Notes: generated by a model not told the origin, from the letters alone. Positions 14,673-23,615 are shown, counted from the first letter of the stretch. The stretch: DNA of 64,000 nucleotides from Nocardia goodfellowii (GCF_017875645.1 NZ_JAGGMR010000001.1:1736001-1800000); one strand, 5' to 3'. Made by a program: numbers and translations.

Positions 14673-16592
14673 TCAGCGGGGGGCGGTCAGGTCGTAGAGC
14701 AGGACGCCGTCGACCTCGGTACCGGTGAAGTGTTCCCGCACCCACTGCGTGATCTGCGCCGAGACGCCCGCGCCGCCGCCGGGTCCGCGACTGTCACCGC
14801 CGATGAAGTAGTGGATCTTCCCCTGGGCGACATACTCCCGGAACTGCTCCAGCGTCGGCGCGGGGTCGCTGCCGTTGAAGCCGCCGATCGGCAGCACCGG
14901 AAGTTCCGTGGCCAGCTGGTAGCCCGCGGCGCTCTGCGCTCCGATGGTCGCCGCCACCCAGGTGTAGCCGGCGCTGCCCCGCTCCAGCAGCGCGGTGACC
15001 TGCGCGCTGGGCGTCCCGGCGCCGAGCAGTCCGCTGGGGCCGCCCTCGCGTCCCGTCGCTCGGCCGTCGGGTCCGTCGATCCGCACGGCGGTGCCCGGGG
15101 CCAGTTCGAGCATGCCTTCCGGGCCACCCATCATGCGCATGCCGCCGCGTCCGCCCACGTTCGGACCCGCGGTCGGAATCGAGCCCTGATGGGCGGACGC
15201 GATCGTGTCGACGCTGTAGGCGACCGGTCCGGCCAGCCCGGCGAACGCGGCGACCAGCGCGGTGACCAGCGCGAGCTTGCGTGGTGCGGGGAAAGCGACG
15301 GCGAGTGTGGCGAGGATGCCGGCCGCGAGCACCGCCCAGCGCAGCCACGGCACGAAACTCGCACTGCGGGACAGTAATACCCACGCCGTCGCGGTGGTCA
15401 GTCCGAGGGCGGCGGCCAGCGTGAGGCGCGCCCAGAGCCGCTCGCGGACCCGCCACAGCTGGGTCGCGCCCGCCCCCACCAGTGCGGCTACGGCCGGCGC
15501 CAGTGCCACCGTGTAGTACTCGTGGAAAATGCCCGCCATATAGCTGAACACCAACCCGGTCACCAGCAGCCAGCCGCCCCAGAGGATCAGCGCCGCTCGG
15601 CGGCCGTCCGTACGGGTAGCCTTGCCGCGCAACAGGATTCCGGCGGCCAACCCGACCAGGGCGGCCGGGAGCAACCAGGCGATCTGCCCGCCCTGCGCGG
15701 CCTCGAACATCCGGGTGATGCCGGTGCTGCCCCACATGCCGTTGCCGCCGGGCGGCAGCTCCGTACCACCGCCGCCGACGCTGCCGACCTCGTTGCCGTT
15801 CAACCGCCCGAGCCCGTTGTAGCCGAGGGTCAGCTCCAGAATCGAATTGTGCTGCGACCCACCGATCCACGGTCGCGCCGAGGCCGGCCACAGCTCGACC
15901 GCCACGATCATGGACGCACCGGCGGCCAGCAGCTGCAGGACGCGCTTGCCGAGCCGCGGCGGGCCCGCGATCAGGTAGGTGAGCGCCAAGGCCGGGACTA
16001 CCAGCAGCACCTGCAATTGTTTGGTGAGAAAGCCGAAGCCGATCAACGCGCCGGTCAGCACCAGCCAGCGGGTCCGCCCGTCCGCGACCGCGCGGGTCAT
16101 CGCCCAGGCCGCCGCGACCATCAGGAACACGAGCAACGCTTCGGGATTGTTGAACCGGAACATCAGTGCGGCAACCGGGGTTACGGCCAGGACCAGACCC
16201 GCGAGCAGTCCCGCGGCGGGGCCGAAGGGCCGGCGCACGGTCGCCCACAGCAGCGCCACCGAGGCGACGCCCAGCAGCACCTCCGGCACGAGGATGCTCC
16301 AGCTGTTCAGGCCGAACGCGCGCACCGACAGTTCCATCAGCCACAGCGCGGCGGGCGGCTTGTCCACCGTGATCGAGTTCGCGGCGTCCGAGGAGCCGAA
16401 GAAGAAGGCCGTCCAGGATTGCGAACCGGCTTGTACCGCAGCGGAATAGAACGAGTTGGCCCAGCCGTTGGCGCTCAGGTTGCAGAGATAGCCGATCAGC
16501 GTGCCGAGCACGAGGAGCGCCAAAGCCGGTAGCTCCCAGCGAGGCCGGCGCTCGAGCGATATCGGGCCACGCCGGGCCGTGGGCGGGGTCAC
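14673..16592 (-). CDS. GT39/ArnT-like membrane glycosyltransferase (YkcB-type)
   Basis: This 639-residue polytopic membrane protein of the dolichol/polyprenyl-phosphate mannosyltransferase superfamily probably transfers a sugar from a lipid carrier outside the membrane. About 12 membrane helices fill residues 20-475. The first outer loop carries TVDKPPAALW, and FRFNNPEALLVF follows, both typical of the family. A soluble C-terminal domain follows, beginning with a glycine/methionine-rich stretch near residues 485-535. The GTG start overlaps the stop of the GT2-GtrA gene (GTGA). The gene pair matches the ykcB-ykcC arrangement: GT2 loads the lipid carrier and GT39 uses it. Confidence 0.86.
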   Translation of the reverse strand: MTPPTARRGPISLERRPRWELPALALLVLGTLIGYLCNLSANGWANSFYSAAVQAGSQSWTAFFFGSSDAANSITVDKPPAALWLMELSVRAFGLNSWSILVPEVLLGVASVALLWATVRRPFGPAAGLLAGLVLAVTPVAALMFRFNNPEALLVFLMVAAAWAMTRAVADGRTRWLVLTGALIGFGFLTKQLQVLLVVPALALTYLIAGPPRLGKRVLQLLAAGASMIVAVELWPASARPWIGGSQHNSILELTLGYNGLGRLNGNEVGSVGGGGTELPPGGNGMWGSTGITRMFEAAQGGQIAWLLPAALVGLAAGILLRGKATRTDGRRAALILWGGWLLVTGLVFSYMAGIFHEYYTVALAPAVAALVGAGATQLWRVRERLWARLTLAAALGLTTATAWVLLSRSASFVPWLRWAVLAAGILATLAVAFPAPRKLALVTALVAAFAGLAGPVAYSVDTIASAHQGSIPTAGPNVGGRGGMRMMGGPEGMLELAPGTAVRIDGPDGRATGREGGPSGLLGAGTPSAQVTALLERGSAGYTWVAATIGAQSAAGYQLATELPVLPIGGFNGSDPAPTLEQFREYVAQGKIHYFIGGDSRGPGGGAGVSAQITQWVREHFTGTEVDGVLLYDLTAPR

Positions 16593-17977
16593 CGGTCGGT
16601 CTCCTTGCTGAGGGCCGGTCGCGCCACGCCAACAGCGCTCGGTCCGGTGAAAACTGTCATGGGCCCGGCGGAGATCCGGGCCGGTCGTTGAGCGGCACAC
16701 GCTACTTCGGCGTTGTCGGCCGCAGGTGCCGCGGCGTCGAACCGGGCGGTGCCCGCGTTGTTCCGGAACACCCAGCGCAGCCCGAGGAAACGGATCGACG
16801 TCGCCAGCAGATTCGCGAGCACCAGAACGAACAACTCCAATTGGATCGGCGCCGTCGCTGCCCAGTGCCGCAGCGCGAACAGCGATCCACTGGTCAGCGT
16901 CAAGCCGATGCCGAAGATCAGCAACCCGTGGAACTGGTGCCTGACCACGTTGGTCGTGCCGCGCACACCGAAGGTGAAGGCCCGATTGGCGGCCGTGTTG
17001 CCGATGGCGGTCACCAGCAGCGCGACGAAGTTCGACATCTGCGAGCCCGTAATCGGTTGTAGCGCAAGGTAGAGCGCCAGATAGGCGACTGTGCTGAGCA
17101 CCCCGACGAGGGTGAACCGAACCAGCTGTCCGATCATGCCCGGCGGCACTCCGGGCACCAGTGGTTCACGGCCCACCGATCGGCGCAGTTCGTCGAGCGG
17201 TAGCGCGCCGGTCGCCAGTGCCCGGCCCAAGCGTCCGATGCCGAGCAGATCTTTGCGCGCGGTGTCGAAGAGTTCGACCCGGCTGTCCGGATCGTCGATC
17301 CAGTCGACCGGCACCTCGTGGATCCGCAGCCCGGCCCGTTCGGCCAGCACGAGCAGTTCGGTGTCGAAGAACCATTCCCCGTCCCGCACCAGCGGGAGCA
17401 GCTTGCGCGCCACGTCGGTGCGGATCGCCTTGAATCCGCACTGCGCGTCCGAAAAACGTGCCCGCAGCGTGGTTCGCAACAGCAGGTTGTACGACCGCGA
17501 GAGGAACTCGCGCTTGGGCCCGCGCACCACCCGCGCCGCCGAACTGAGCCGGGTGCCGATCGCGAGGTCGGAGTGCCCGGACACCAGCGGCGCCACCAGC
17601 GGGAGCAAGGCGTTCAGGTCGGTGGACAGGTCGACATCCATATAGGCGACCACGGCCGCGTCGGAGTCCGCCCACACGGTGCGCAGCGCCCGGCCCCGCC
17701 CCTTGGCCGCGAGGTGCACGACCCGGACCGCAGTCAGTTCGCTGCCGAGTAACTCAGCTACCTGCAAGGTGTCGTCGGTACTGGCGTTGTCGGCGATGGT
17801 GATGCGGGCCGGGAACGGGAATCCGTCGCGCAGGTGGGCGTGCAGTCTGCGCACGCAGCCGCCTAGATCGGCCTCTTCGTTGTAGACGGGAATGACGATA
17901 TCCAGCACGGGCCTGATCGCCGTCGGCTGCGCGGGTGGCGTAGCGGTCGCGGTATCGCGAGTGGGCACAGTGGTCAT
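16589..17977 (-). CDS. GT2 glycosyltransferase fused to GtrA membrane domain (YkcC/DPM1-like)
   Basis: This 462-residue protein has an N-terminal GT2 domain (about residues 25-235) and a C-terminal GtrA-type domain with four membrane helices (about 290-415). The GT2 part has DIVIPVYNEE, the DVDLSTD metal motif (DXD-like) and CGFKAIR, typical of polyprenyl-phosphate mannose/glucose synthases. It should charge a polyprenyl phosphate with a hexose and flip or present it for the GT39 partner it overlaps. The start is uncertain: TTG at 17995 would add six residues. The upstream ribosome site is poor for either. Confidence 0.87.
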   Translation of the reverse strand: MTTVPTRDTATATPPAQPTAIRPVLDIVIPVYNEEADLGGCVRRLHAHLRDGFPFPARITIADNASTDDTLQVAELLGSELTAVRVVHLAAKGRGRALRTVWADSDAAVVAYMDVDLSTDLNALLPLVAPLVSGHSDLAIGTRLSSAARVVRGPKREFLSRSYNLLLRTTLRARFSDAQCGFKAIRTDVARKLLPLVRDGEWFFDTELLVLAERAGLRIHEVPVDWIDDPDSRVELFDTARKDLLGIGRLGRALATGALPLDELRRSVGREPLVPGVPPGMIGQLVRFTLVGVLSTVAYLALYLALQPITGSQMSNFVALLVTAIGNTAANRAFTFGVRGTTNVVRHQFHGLLIFGIGLTLTSGSLFALRHWAATAPIQLELFVLVLANLLATSIRFLGLRWVFRNNAGTARFDAAAPAADNAEVACAAQRPARISAGPMTVFTGPSAVGVARPALSKETDR

Positions 17978-18013
17978 GGCGACCACGGTCGCCAACCCCG
18001 CTGGTGCCCGGCT

Positions 18014-18042
18014 GGGTCCCGGCTGTGAGGTTGCTGGGACCC
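18014..18042 (-). terminator. Probable terminator after the methyltransferase gene
   Basis: GGGTCCCGGC and GCTGGGACCC form a 10-bp stem with one wobble pair and a nine-base loop, beginning 8 bases past the methyltransferase stop on the minus strand. It would separate that gene from the glycosyltransferase pair. Confidence 0.5.
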
Positions 18043-18049
18043 GCTGGGT

Positions 18050-18694
18050 CTACTTCGACCGGTGCACTCGCAGGACGCTGTCGGTGCGTACGCCGGTCGT
18101 ACCGTCCGGGGCGGTCCACTCCCGCTCGACCTCGTCCTTGGTCTGCACCTGCCACTCGCCCGGCACGCCGGCGATCGCGTCGAGCATCTCCTCCAGGGTC
18201 GGGAAGTGCACGTCGTGGTGGTGCTCGTGCTGGTTCGAAGCCCAGCCCGCGTGGCTGCCGATCAGCAGCGCACCCCCCGGCGCGACCGCCGCGGCCGCGC
18301 GGCGCAGGATCTGGTTCCGTTCCCCTTCCACCTCGACCGGGGAGTGCAGGAACTGCGCCGACACCAGATCGAAGGTGCCTTCCGGAAATGATTGCGCCAG
18401 ATCATGTTTCACCCAGGTGATGCGGTCGCCGACCCCGGCCGCCTCGGCATGGCCGGCGGCGCGCCCGAGCGCGGTCGCGGAGATATCGGCGGCGGTGACC
18501 GTCCAGCCGCGCTGCGCCAGCCAGATCGCGTCACCGCCTTCACCGGAGCCGAGATCGAGTGCGGTACCCGGGGTGAGATCGATGGCTTCCCGCACCAGCA
18601 AGGGGTTGGGATTGCCGGTCCAGATCTGGTCGCGCTCCTGGTAGAAGGCTTCCCAGAAGTCCTGTGCGGACTGGGAGGCACTGGTGTCGGCCAT
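18050..18694 (-). CDS. SAM-dependent class I methyltransferase
   Basis: This 214-residue protein has a complete Rossmann-type methyltransferase fold. Motif I is ALDLGSGEGGDA at residues 45-56, the acidic ribose-binding residue follows in TAADIS, and FDLVSAQFLHSP is the post-motif strand. It resembles TehB/thiopurine-type small-molecule methyltransferases, and the N-terminal FWEAFYQERDQIWTGNPNPLL matches that subgroup. The histidine run EHHHDVHF near residue 165 is unusual. The target molecule cannot be assigned. It starts from its own promoter region, divergent from the small basic protein gene. Confidence 0.85.
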   Translation of the reverse strand: MADTSASQSAQDFWEAFYQERDQIWTGNPNPLLVREAIDLTPGTALDLGSGEGGDAIWLAQRGWTVTAADISATALGRAAGHAEAAGVGDRITWVKHDLAQSFPEGTFDLVSAQFLHSPVEVEGERNQILRRAAAAVAPGGALLIGSHAGWASNQHEHHHDVHFPTLEEMLDAIAGVPGEWQVQTKDEVEREWTAPDGTTGVRTDSVLRVHRSK

Positions 18695-18886
18695 GCGGGT
18701 CTCCTATCACCGGGGGTTCGTCGGCGTGCCCGGCCATGTTGCGCCCGCGCGCGGTTCAGCGCCACTATTCTTGCCGTTTCGGCAACGGCGGCCGAGGCTG
18801 GAGCGCCGGGTTCAGCCCCCTCGGCCGCCGCCGTAGCGTACGGTCGTGCCAACGGGACCGTTCAGGTCTCCAAGCGAAGGACACGC

Positions 18887-19012
18887 ATGTCCGATAAATC
18901 TCCGCGCAGCGCCATGTCCAAGAAATCCGGGAAGTCCCTGAAGGAAAAGCGAGCGGAGAAGCGGTCCAAGACTGCCGATCCCGTATTCGAAGTGACGCCG
19001 AAGAAGCGGTAG
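18887..19012 (+). CDS. Small lysine/arginine-rich protein (41 aa)
   Basis: This very small basic protein has about 14 Lys/Arg in 41 residues and the core KKSGKSLKEKRAEKRSK. The ribosome site GAAGGA is well placed before the ATG. Near-identical short basic proteins are widespread in mycolic-acid actinobacteria, and I know of no function. A nucleic-acid or ribosome contact is only a guess from charge. It lies 43 bases before the TetR gene on the same strand. Confidence 0.65.
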   Translation: MSDKSPRSAMSKKSGKSLKEKRAEKRSKTADPVFEVTPKKR

Positions 19013-19055
19013 TACTCCGCCCGGTGCCGAGTCCTTGCTTGGTACGGTCGCTTTC

Positions 19056-19799
19056 GTGAGACAGCGCGGGCAGCAGCGTGGCGACCGGGCCGATGGCACC
19101 GCTCCGGCGGCGCCCAAGCGTGTCGACGCTCGTACCGAACGGTGGCGCGCGCACCGGCTGAAGGTGCGCGCGGAATTCGTCGACGCGGCCTTCCGGGCGC
19201 TCGCCGAGTTCGGCCCCGAAGTCAGCATGGGCGATATCGCCAAGGCGGCCGGTGCGGCGAAACCCAAGCTGTACCGGCATTTCGAGGACAAGACCGACCT
19301 CTACAACGCCATTGTCGACCGGGTCCGGGACATACTCTGGGACCGGATCGTCGCCAGCGTCGACCTCACCCACGATTCGGCGCGCGAGCTGGTGCGCCGC
19401 GGGGCGGCCGAATACGTGCTGGTGGTGACCGAGCACCCCAACGTCTTCCGATTCATGCTGCACAGCCACTTCACCCAGCAGGCCGACGAATCCGAGCGGG
19501 CGCTGCAATCCGCGCGGCAGTCGGCCCGGCGGGCCGCGGAAATGTTCGCGGGGCTGCTGGACGACCGGATCGAGGTGGCCCGCCTCGAACTCGTCACCTA
19601 TTCGATCTTCGGCGCGGTCGCCTCCGCCACCGACTGGTGGATCGGCGCCAACCGCCTACAGGACCCGGCCCTGCCGATCGAGGATTTCGTCGCCTACCTC
19701 GCCGAGAGCATCTCCGCCCTCGCCGAGGCCAACGCGCGCATGAACGGCATCCCGATCCACGCCGATCGGCCCCTGCATCGAGCGTTCTCCGCCGAGTAG
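19056..19799 (+). CDS. TetR family regulator
   Basis: This 247-residue regulator has an N-terminal basic extension, then a TetR helix-turn-helix at about residues 50-95 (MGDIAKAAGAAKPKLYRHFEDK) and a helical effector domain. I chose GTG 19056; a TTG at 19035 in the same frame would add seven residues, and neither has a clear ribosome site. It converges on the opposite-strand TetR gene. The target genes are not evident from position. Confidence 0.82.
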   Translation: MRQRGQQRGDRADGTAPAAPKRVDARTERWRAHRLKVRAEFVDAAFRALAEFGPEVSMGDIAKAAGAAKPKLYRHFEDKTDLYNAIVDRVRDILWDRIVASVDLTHDSARELVRRGAAEYVLVVTEHPNVFRFMLHSHFTQQADESERALQSARQSARRAAEMFAGLLDDRIEVARLELVTYSIFGAVASATDWWIGANRLQDPALPIEDFVAYLAESISALAEANARMNGIPIHADRPLHRAFSAE

Positions 19800-19823
19800 C
19801 TCACTCTCACAACCACTTCCGGG

Positions 19824-20507
19824 TCACGCCTCCACCACGCGTCCGCGGGCATTGCGCTCGCGTTGCCAGCGCCACGCGAACTCACCGGGCTGCGGGGCCG
19901 GACCCGGCAGTTCGTTCTCGGTTCGGGGTACCGCGATCCCCGCGATCAGCATGGCCAGGGTGCGCCTGCGCAGCTGCGCGGTGCGCTTCGTGTCCGGCAT
20001 GCTGATCGCCGAACAGGCTTCCAGCACCAAACCGAGGTCTTGCGCGTTCACCTCCGGGCGTAACCGCCCCGACTCGTGTGCCCGGCGTACCAGTTCCGCG
20101 GTGACCTCGCCGGAGTGCGTGACATCGGGCAGCATCGCCTCGTCGGGGGTGAAGGTGCCGGCCAGATGCACGGTCAGGGAATGCACATCGGCGTCGACGA
20201 CTCGTTCCAGGAAACCGACCAGCGCCTGCCAGCCATCCGAATCCGCCAGCGCGGCATCGGCTTCGGCGTTGTAGCGGCGTAACCCGTCGTGGCAGAGCTT
20301 GCGTAAGAGCGCGTCTTTGCTCGGATAGCGGCGATACAGGGCGCTGATGCCTACGCCCGCGCGGGTGGCGACGGCGGCGATGGGGGCGGTCGCGTCGGCG
20401 AGGAACACCGCGCGCGCCGCTTCCAGGATGAGTCCGTCGTTGCGCGCGGCCTGTGCTTTGCGTCCGGGCAGACCCTTCGGAGCCGGGTTTTCGGATGACT
20501 TGGGCAT
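19824..20507 (-). CDS. TetR family regulator, divergent from epoxide hydrolase
   Basis: This 227-residue protein has a TetR helix-turn-helix near residues 45-75 (AAVATRAGVGISALYRRYPSK) and a C-terminal TetR_C domain. It is transcribed away from the epoxide hydrolase gene. The 86-base region between them holds two matching operator-like palindromes, so it very likely represses both that gene and itself. The ligand is unknown, but an epoxide or aromatic substrate of the hydrolase is the obvious guess. Confidence 0.87.
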   Translation of the reverse strand: MPKSSENPAPKGLPGRKAQAARNDGLILEAARAVFLADATAPIAAVATRAGVGISALYRRYPSKDALLRKLCHDGLRRYNAEADAALADSDGWQALVGFLERVVDADVHSLTVHLAGTFTPDEAMLPDVTHSGEVTAELVRRAHESGRLRPEVNAQDLGLVLEACSAISMPDTKRTAQLRRRTLAMLIAGIAVPRTENELPGPAPQPGEFAWRWQRERNARGRVVEA

Positions 20508-20523
20508 GGTTTCAGGATAGCAC

Positions 20524-20553
20524 TTGAAACGGAATGATCCGTTCTGCTACATT
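20524..20553 (+). promoter_or_regulatory. Promoter of the epoxide hydrolase gene
   Basis: TTGAAA at 20524-20529 and TACATT at 20548-20553 form a sigma-70-type -35/-10 pair with an 18-base spacer. The -35 element is overlapped by the left operator, consistent with repression by the divergent TetR protein. Confidence 0.5.
20528..20543. promoter_or_regulatory. TetR operator, left copy
   Basis: AACGGAATGATCCGTT has 6-bp arms (AACGGA/TCCGTT) around four bases. It overlaps the -35 region of the hydrolase promoter. The second copy lies 34 bases to the right, and together they form a larger inverted repeat (TGAAACGGAATG at 20525-20536 with CATTCCGTTTCA at 20569-20580). Confidence 0.65.
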
Positions 20554-20561
20554 GAGATCAG

Positions 20562-20577
20562 AACGAAGCATTCCGTT
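20562..20577. promoter_or_regulatory. TetR operator, right copy
   Basis: AACGAAGCATTCCGTT matches the left copy in the pattern AACGrA-N4-TyCGTT, with one arm mismatch. It ends 16 bases before the hydrolase ATG and just precedes the AAAGGAG ribosome site. Confidence 0.65.
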
Positions 20578-20593
20578 TCAAAAGGAGCAACCG

Positions 20594-21682
20594 ATGAGCA
20601 CCACCATCACCCCCTTCCACATCGCCATCGACCAGGCCGATCTCGACGACCTGGCGGCACGGCTGGAGCGCACCCGCTGGGCCGATCAGATTCCGGGTTC
20701 GGGCGACGCCTACGGCGTGAGTGTGGATCGGGTACGGCACCTGGTGGACTACTGGCGGGGCGGTTTCGATTGGCGCAAGGTCGAGCAGCAGCTCAACGCC
20801 TACCCGCAGTTCACCACCGAGATCGACGGGCAGAACATCCACTTCGTGCACGTGAAGTCGCGGAGGGACAACAGCTTCCCGCTGATTCTCACGCACGGCT
20901 GGCCGGGCACCTTCGTCGAATTCCTCGGCGTCATCGAACCGTTGACCGCCGCTGGATTCGACCTCGTCATCCCCTCGGTCCCCGGATACGGATTCTCCGG
21001 CGTGACAACGGAATCCGGCTGGAACGATCAGCGCATCGCGAAGGCGTGGGCCGAACTGATGTCCCGGCTCGGGTATGCGAAGTACGGTGCGGTCGGCAAC
21101 GACGGCGGTGCGCAGATTTCCCCGGAGCTCGGCCGTGTCGCCCCGGAAAACGTGGTGGGCGTGCATGTTTCGCAGGTGTACTCGTTCCCCTCGGGCGACC
21201 CGAGTGAAATGGCCGACCTCACCGCCGACGAGCAGCAGTCGCTGGCCACCCTGGACTGGTTCGTCAAGAACAAGATGGGCTTCAACATCCTGCAGTCGCA
21301 GCAGCCGCAGACGCTGGCGCACGCACTCATGGATTCCCCGACCGGTCTGCTCGGCTGGAACAGCCAGCTGCTCGGTCCGGATCTGGACGACGACTTCGTG
21401 CTCACGAATATCGCGATCCACTGGCTGACCGGCACCGCGGGTTCGGCGATCCGGCACTACTTCGAGAAGGCGCAGGCTGAGCAGCCCACCGAGCCGACCA
21501 CGGTGCCGCTGGCGCTGTCCGGATCGACGGGCGATTTCCACGGCATCCGGCGCTTCGCCGACCGCGATCACCGCAACATCGTGTCGTGGCGGACGCACGA
21601 CGTGTTCACCCACTACCTGCACCACGTCGCGCCGGAGTTGATGGCGCAGGAGATCACCGAGTTCTTCGCGCAGTACCGCTAG
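20594..21682 (+). CDS. Epoxide hydrolase (alpha/beta-hydrolase with EHN domain)
   Basis: This 362-residue alpha/beta hydrolase has an N-terminal epoxide-hydrolase (EHN) domain at residues 5-110 (FHIAIDQADLDDLAARL). The oxyanion motif is HGWPG, and the nucleophile aspartate is expected in GNDGGAQ, which replaces the usual GGDWG. The base histidine is likely in FTHYLHHVAPE near the C-terminus, where most homologues have GGHF. The altered motifs mean hydrolase activity is probable but the substrate class may differ. An ideal ribosome site (AAAGGAG) precedes the ATG. It is controlled by the divergent TetR through the paired operators. Confidence 0.85.
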   Translation: MSTTITPFHIAIDQADLDDLAARLERTRWADQIPGSGDAYGVSVDRVRHLVDYWRGGFDWRKVEQQLNAYPQFTTEIDGQNIHFVHVKSRRDNSFPLILTHGWPGTFVEFLGVIEPLTAAGFDLVIPSVPGYGFSGVTTESGWNDQRIAKAWAELMSRLGYAKYGAVGNDGGAQISPELGRVAPENVVGVHVSQVYSFPSGDPSEMADLTADEQQSLATLDWFVKNKMGFNILQSQQPQTLAHALMDSPTGLLGWNSQLLGPDLDDDFVLTNIAIHWLTGTAGSAIRHYFEKAQAEQPTEPTTVPLALSGSTGDFHGIRRFADRDHRNIVSWRTHDVFTHYLHHVAPELMAQEITEFFAQYR

Positions 21683-21788
21683 ACAGTCGCTTATGTAACC
21701 GAGACTCCGGACCATGGTTCGTCTCGTTCTCCGCTGATGTACTTAGTCCATCAGCAGCACAACAGCTTTCATCACAAGGAGAATCGAA

Positions 21789-22412
21789 ATGCGAATCGCA
21801 GTCTTCGGAGCCACCGGAACCGTCGGCCGGGTCGTCGTCGAGCAGGCGCTGGCCCAGGGCCACGAGGTCACCGCGTTCACCCGCAACGCTGCCGGCGTCG
21901 GCCGGCAGCACGAGCGGCTGCGCGTGGTGGAAGGCGATGTGTTCGACTCGAACTCGGTCGAGCGGGCGGTCGCCGGGCAGGACGCGGCGATCATCGCCCT
22001 CGGTGACGACCGCAAGGGCCAGGTGCGCTTCGGCGGCACCAAGTCGGTCATCGAGGCGATGAACCGGACCGGGGTCAAGCGCCTGATCGTGCAGTCCAGT
22101 CTGGGTGTCGGCGACAGCCGGCCGAACCTGAACTTCCTGTGGAAGTACATCATTTTCGGGATCGTGCTGCGCAAGGCCTACGCCGACCACGGCCGGCAGG
22201 AGGAGTTGGTGCGGGCCAGCGACCTGGACTGGACCATCGTGCGGCCCGCCGCCTTCACCGACGGACCGCGCACCGGCGCCTACCGGCGCGGTTTCGGACC
22301 GGACGAGCAGGGTCTGCGGCTGAAGATCGCCCGCGCCGATATCGCGGAGTTCTACCTCGAGCAACTCACCGACCCGGCCTACGTGCGCCGCGCCGTGAGC
22401 ATCTCGAACTGA
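21789..22412 (+). CDS. NAD(P)H-binding NmrA-like protein
   Basis: This 207-residue Rossmann-fold protein has the motif IAVFGATGTVGRVVVEQ at residues 3-19 and resembles BLVRB/NmrA-type NAD(P)-dependent flavin or quinone reductases. It lacks an SDR YxxxK motif, but the LIVQSSLGVGDSR stretch is typical of the biliverdin-reductase-B-like group. AAGGAG gives a clear ribosome site. It lies 106 bases after the epoxide hydrolase on the same strand and may have its own promoter. A detoxification role is suggested only by its neighbour. Confidence 0.8.
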   Translation: MRIAVFGATGTVGRVVVEQALAQGHEVTAFTRNAAGVGRQHERLRVVEGDVFDSNSVERAVAGQDAAIIALGDDRKGQVRFGGTKSVIEAMNRTGVKRLIVQSSLGVGDSRPNLNFLWKYIIFGIVLRKAYADHGRQEELVRASDLDWTIVRPAAFTDGPRTGAYRRGFGPDEQGLRLKIARADIAEFYLEQLTDPAYVRRAVSISN

Positions 22413-22437
22413 GCGCGACGGCCATGCCCGAGTTCGC

Positions 22438-22453
22438 CACGCCCTCAGGCGTG
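22438..22453. terminator. Small hairpin between convergent genes
   Basis: CACGCC-CTCA-GGCGTG is a 6-bp stem with a four-base loop. It overlaps the stop of the minus-strand metallochaperone gene and follows the NmrA-like gene, so it is a weak candidate for a shared terminator. Confidence 0.35.
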
Positions 22454-23590
22454 CTCGTACAACTCGCCCCAAGCCGGGAACGGATCCGGGAGCGTCCGCC
22501 AGAGGTCGCGTCCCGCGGTGAATTCGGCATCCGTCAGCAGAGCGGTATCGAGCAGCTCGCGTATCCGGTCACCGTCGAGCTTGACGCCGATGAGCACGAT
22601 CTCCTGTCCCGCGGGTACTCCCAGCGACGACCACCAGGCGGCGGGCTCGAAGGTCAGGTTCGGCCCCGCCTGCGACCACACCGCGGCGAGGTCGGGGCGA
22701 CTCGCTATCCAGCAGAAACCCTTGCTGCGCAACATCCCTCGCAGCTGTTCGAGCGCCGCGGCCAGTCGCTCCGGGTGGAACGGCCGATCGGCGGTGTAGG
22801 TGATGCTGCGAATCCCGTATTCCTCCGTCTCCGGGACATGCCCGCCCGCGAGTTCTTCGGCCCAGCCGTCGGACTCGGCCGCGACCGCCGGGTTGTAGCG
22901 GCCGGTCTCCAGCACCTCGGCGAGATCCACCACGCCCTTGGTGGCGCGCAGTACGTGCGCCCGCGGGTTGAGCCGCCGGACCGTGGCTTCCACGGTTCCG
23001 GCGGCGTTCGCGCTCACCAGATCGGTCTTGCTGATCACCAGGACGTCGGCGAATTCCACCTGATCGACCAGCAAGTCCGCGATGGAGCGCTCGTCGCCCG
23101 CGCCGGCCGCCAGGTCCCGAGCGGCCAGGGCCTCGCCGCGCACCACTTCCGCGAGGAACGTCGAGGCGTCGACCACGGTCACCATGGTGTCCAGCCGGGC
23201 GACATCGCCGAGGGAGGAGCCGTCCTCGAATTCCCAGTCGAAAGTCGCGGCCACGGGCATCGGCTCGGAGATGCCGGTCGACTCGATGACCAGCTGGTCG
23301 AATCGGCCTTCCCGAGCGAGCCGGGCCACGGCTTCCATCAGGTCCTCGCGCAGCGTGCAGCAGATGCATCCGTTGGTGAGTTCGACCAGCTTCTCCTCGG
23401 TCCGATCGAGGTGCCCCTGGCCCGCGATCAGCGCCGCGTCGATGTTCACCTCGCTCATGTCGTTGACGATCACCGCGACCCGCCGCCCCTCCCGGTTCGC
23501 GAGGATGTGATCGAGCAGCGTGGTCTTGCCCGCGCCGAGGAAGCCGGACAGCACGGTGACGGGCAGGCGGGCGTCGAAAGATGTGGTCAT
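22445..23590 (-). CDS. COG0523 (CobW-like) GTPase, zinc-responsive metallochaperone
   Basis: This 381-residue P-loop GTPase of the CobW/YeiR/ZigA family is thought to deliver zinc to target proteins in deficiency. Walker A is SGFLGAGKT (residues 15-23), and the metal-binding CxCC motif is GCICC (C75, C77, C78). The switch/Walker B region is [11 protein letters not shown] and the base motif is SKTD. A CobW_C domain occupies the last 120 residues. I place the start at ATG 23590, because the longer frame would run through the Zur box. With almost no leader after that box, the message may be leaderless. The Zur site identifies this as the zinc member of the family. Confidence 0.9.
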   Translation of the reverse strand: MTTSFDARLPVTVLSGFLGAGKTTLLDHILANREGRRVAVIVNDMSEVNIDAALIAGQGHLDRTEEKLVELTNGCICCTLREDLMEAVARLAREGRFDQLVIESTGISEPMPVAATFDWEFEDGSSLGDVARLDTMVTVVDASTFLAEVVRGEALAARDLAAGAGDERSIADLLVDQVEFADVLVISKTDLVSANAAGTVEATVRRLNPRAHVLRATKGVVDLAEVLETGRYNPAVAAESDGWAEELAGGHVPETEEYGIRSITYTADRPFHPERLAAALEQLRGMLRSKGFCWIASRPDLAAVWSQAGPNLTFEPAAWWSSLGVPAGQEIVLIGVKLDGDRIRELLDTALLTDAEFTAGRDLWRTLPDPFPAWGELYEHA

Positions 23591-23596
23591 AGCGTT

Positions 23597-23615
23597 AATG
23601 ATAATCGTTTTCATT
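23597..23615. promoter_or_regulatory. Zur box before the metallochaperone gene
   Basis: AATGATAATCGTTTTCATT is a 19-bp near-palindrome (7 of 9 half-site pairs match) and closely resembles actinobacterial Zur sites (TGAAAA-type half with TTATCA). It ends seven bases before the ATG of the CobW-like gene on the minus strand. TATCAT inside it could be the -10 element, so Zn-loaded Zur would block RNA polymerase directly. Confidence 0.75.
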
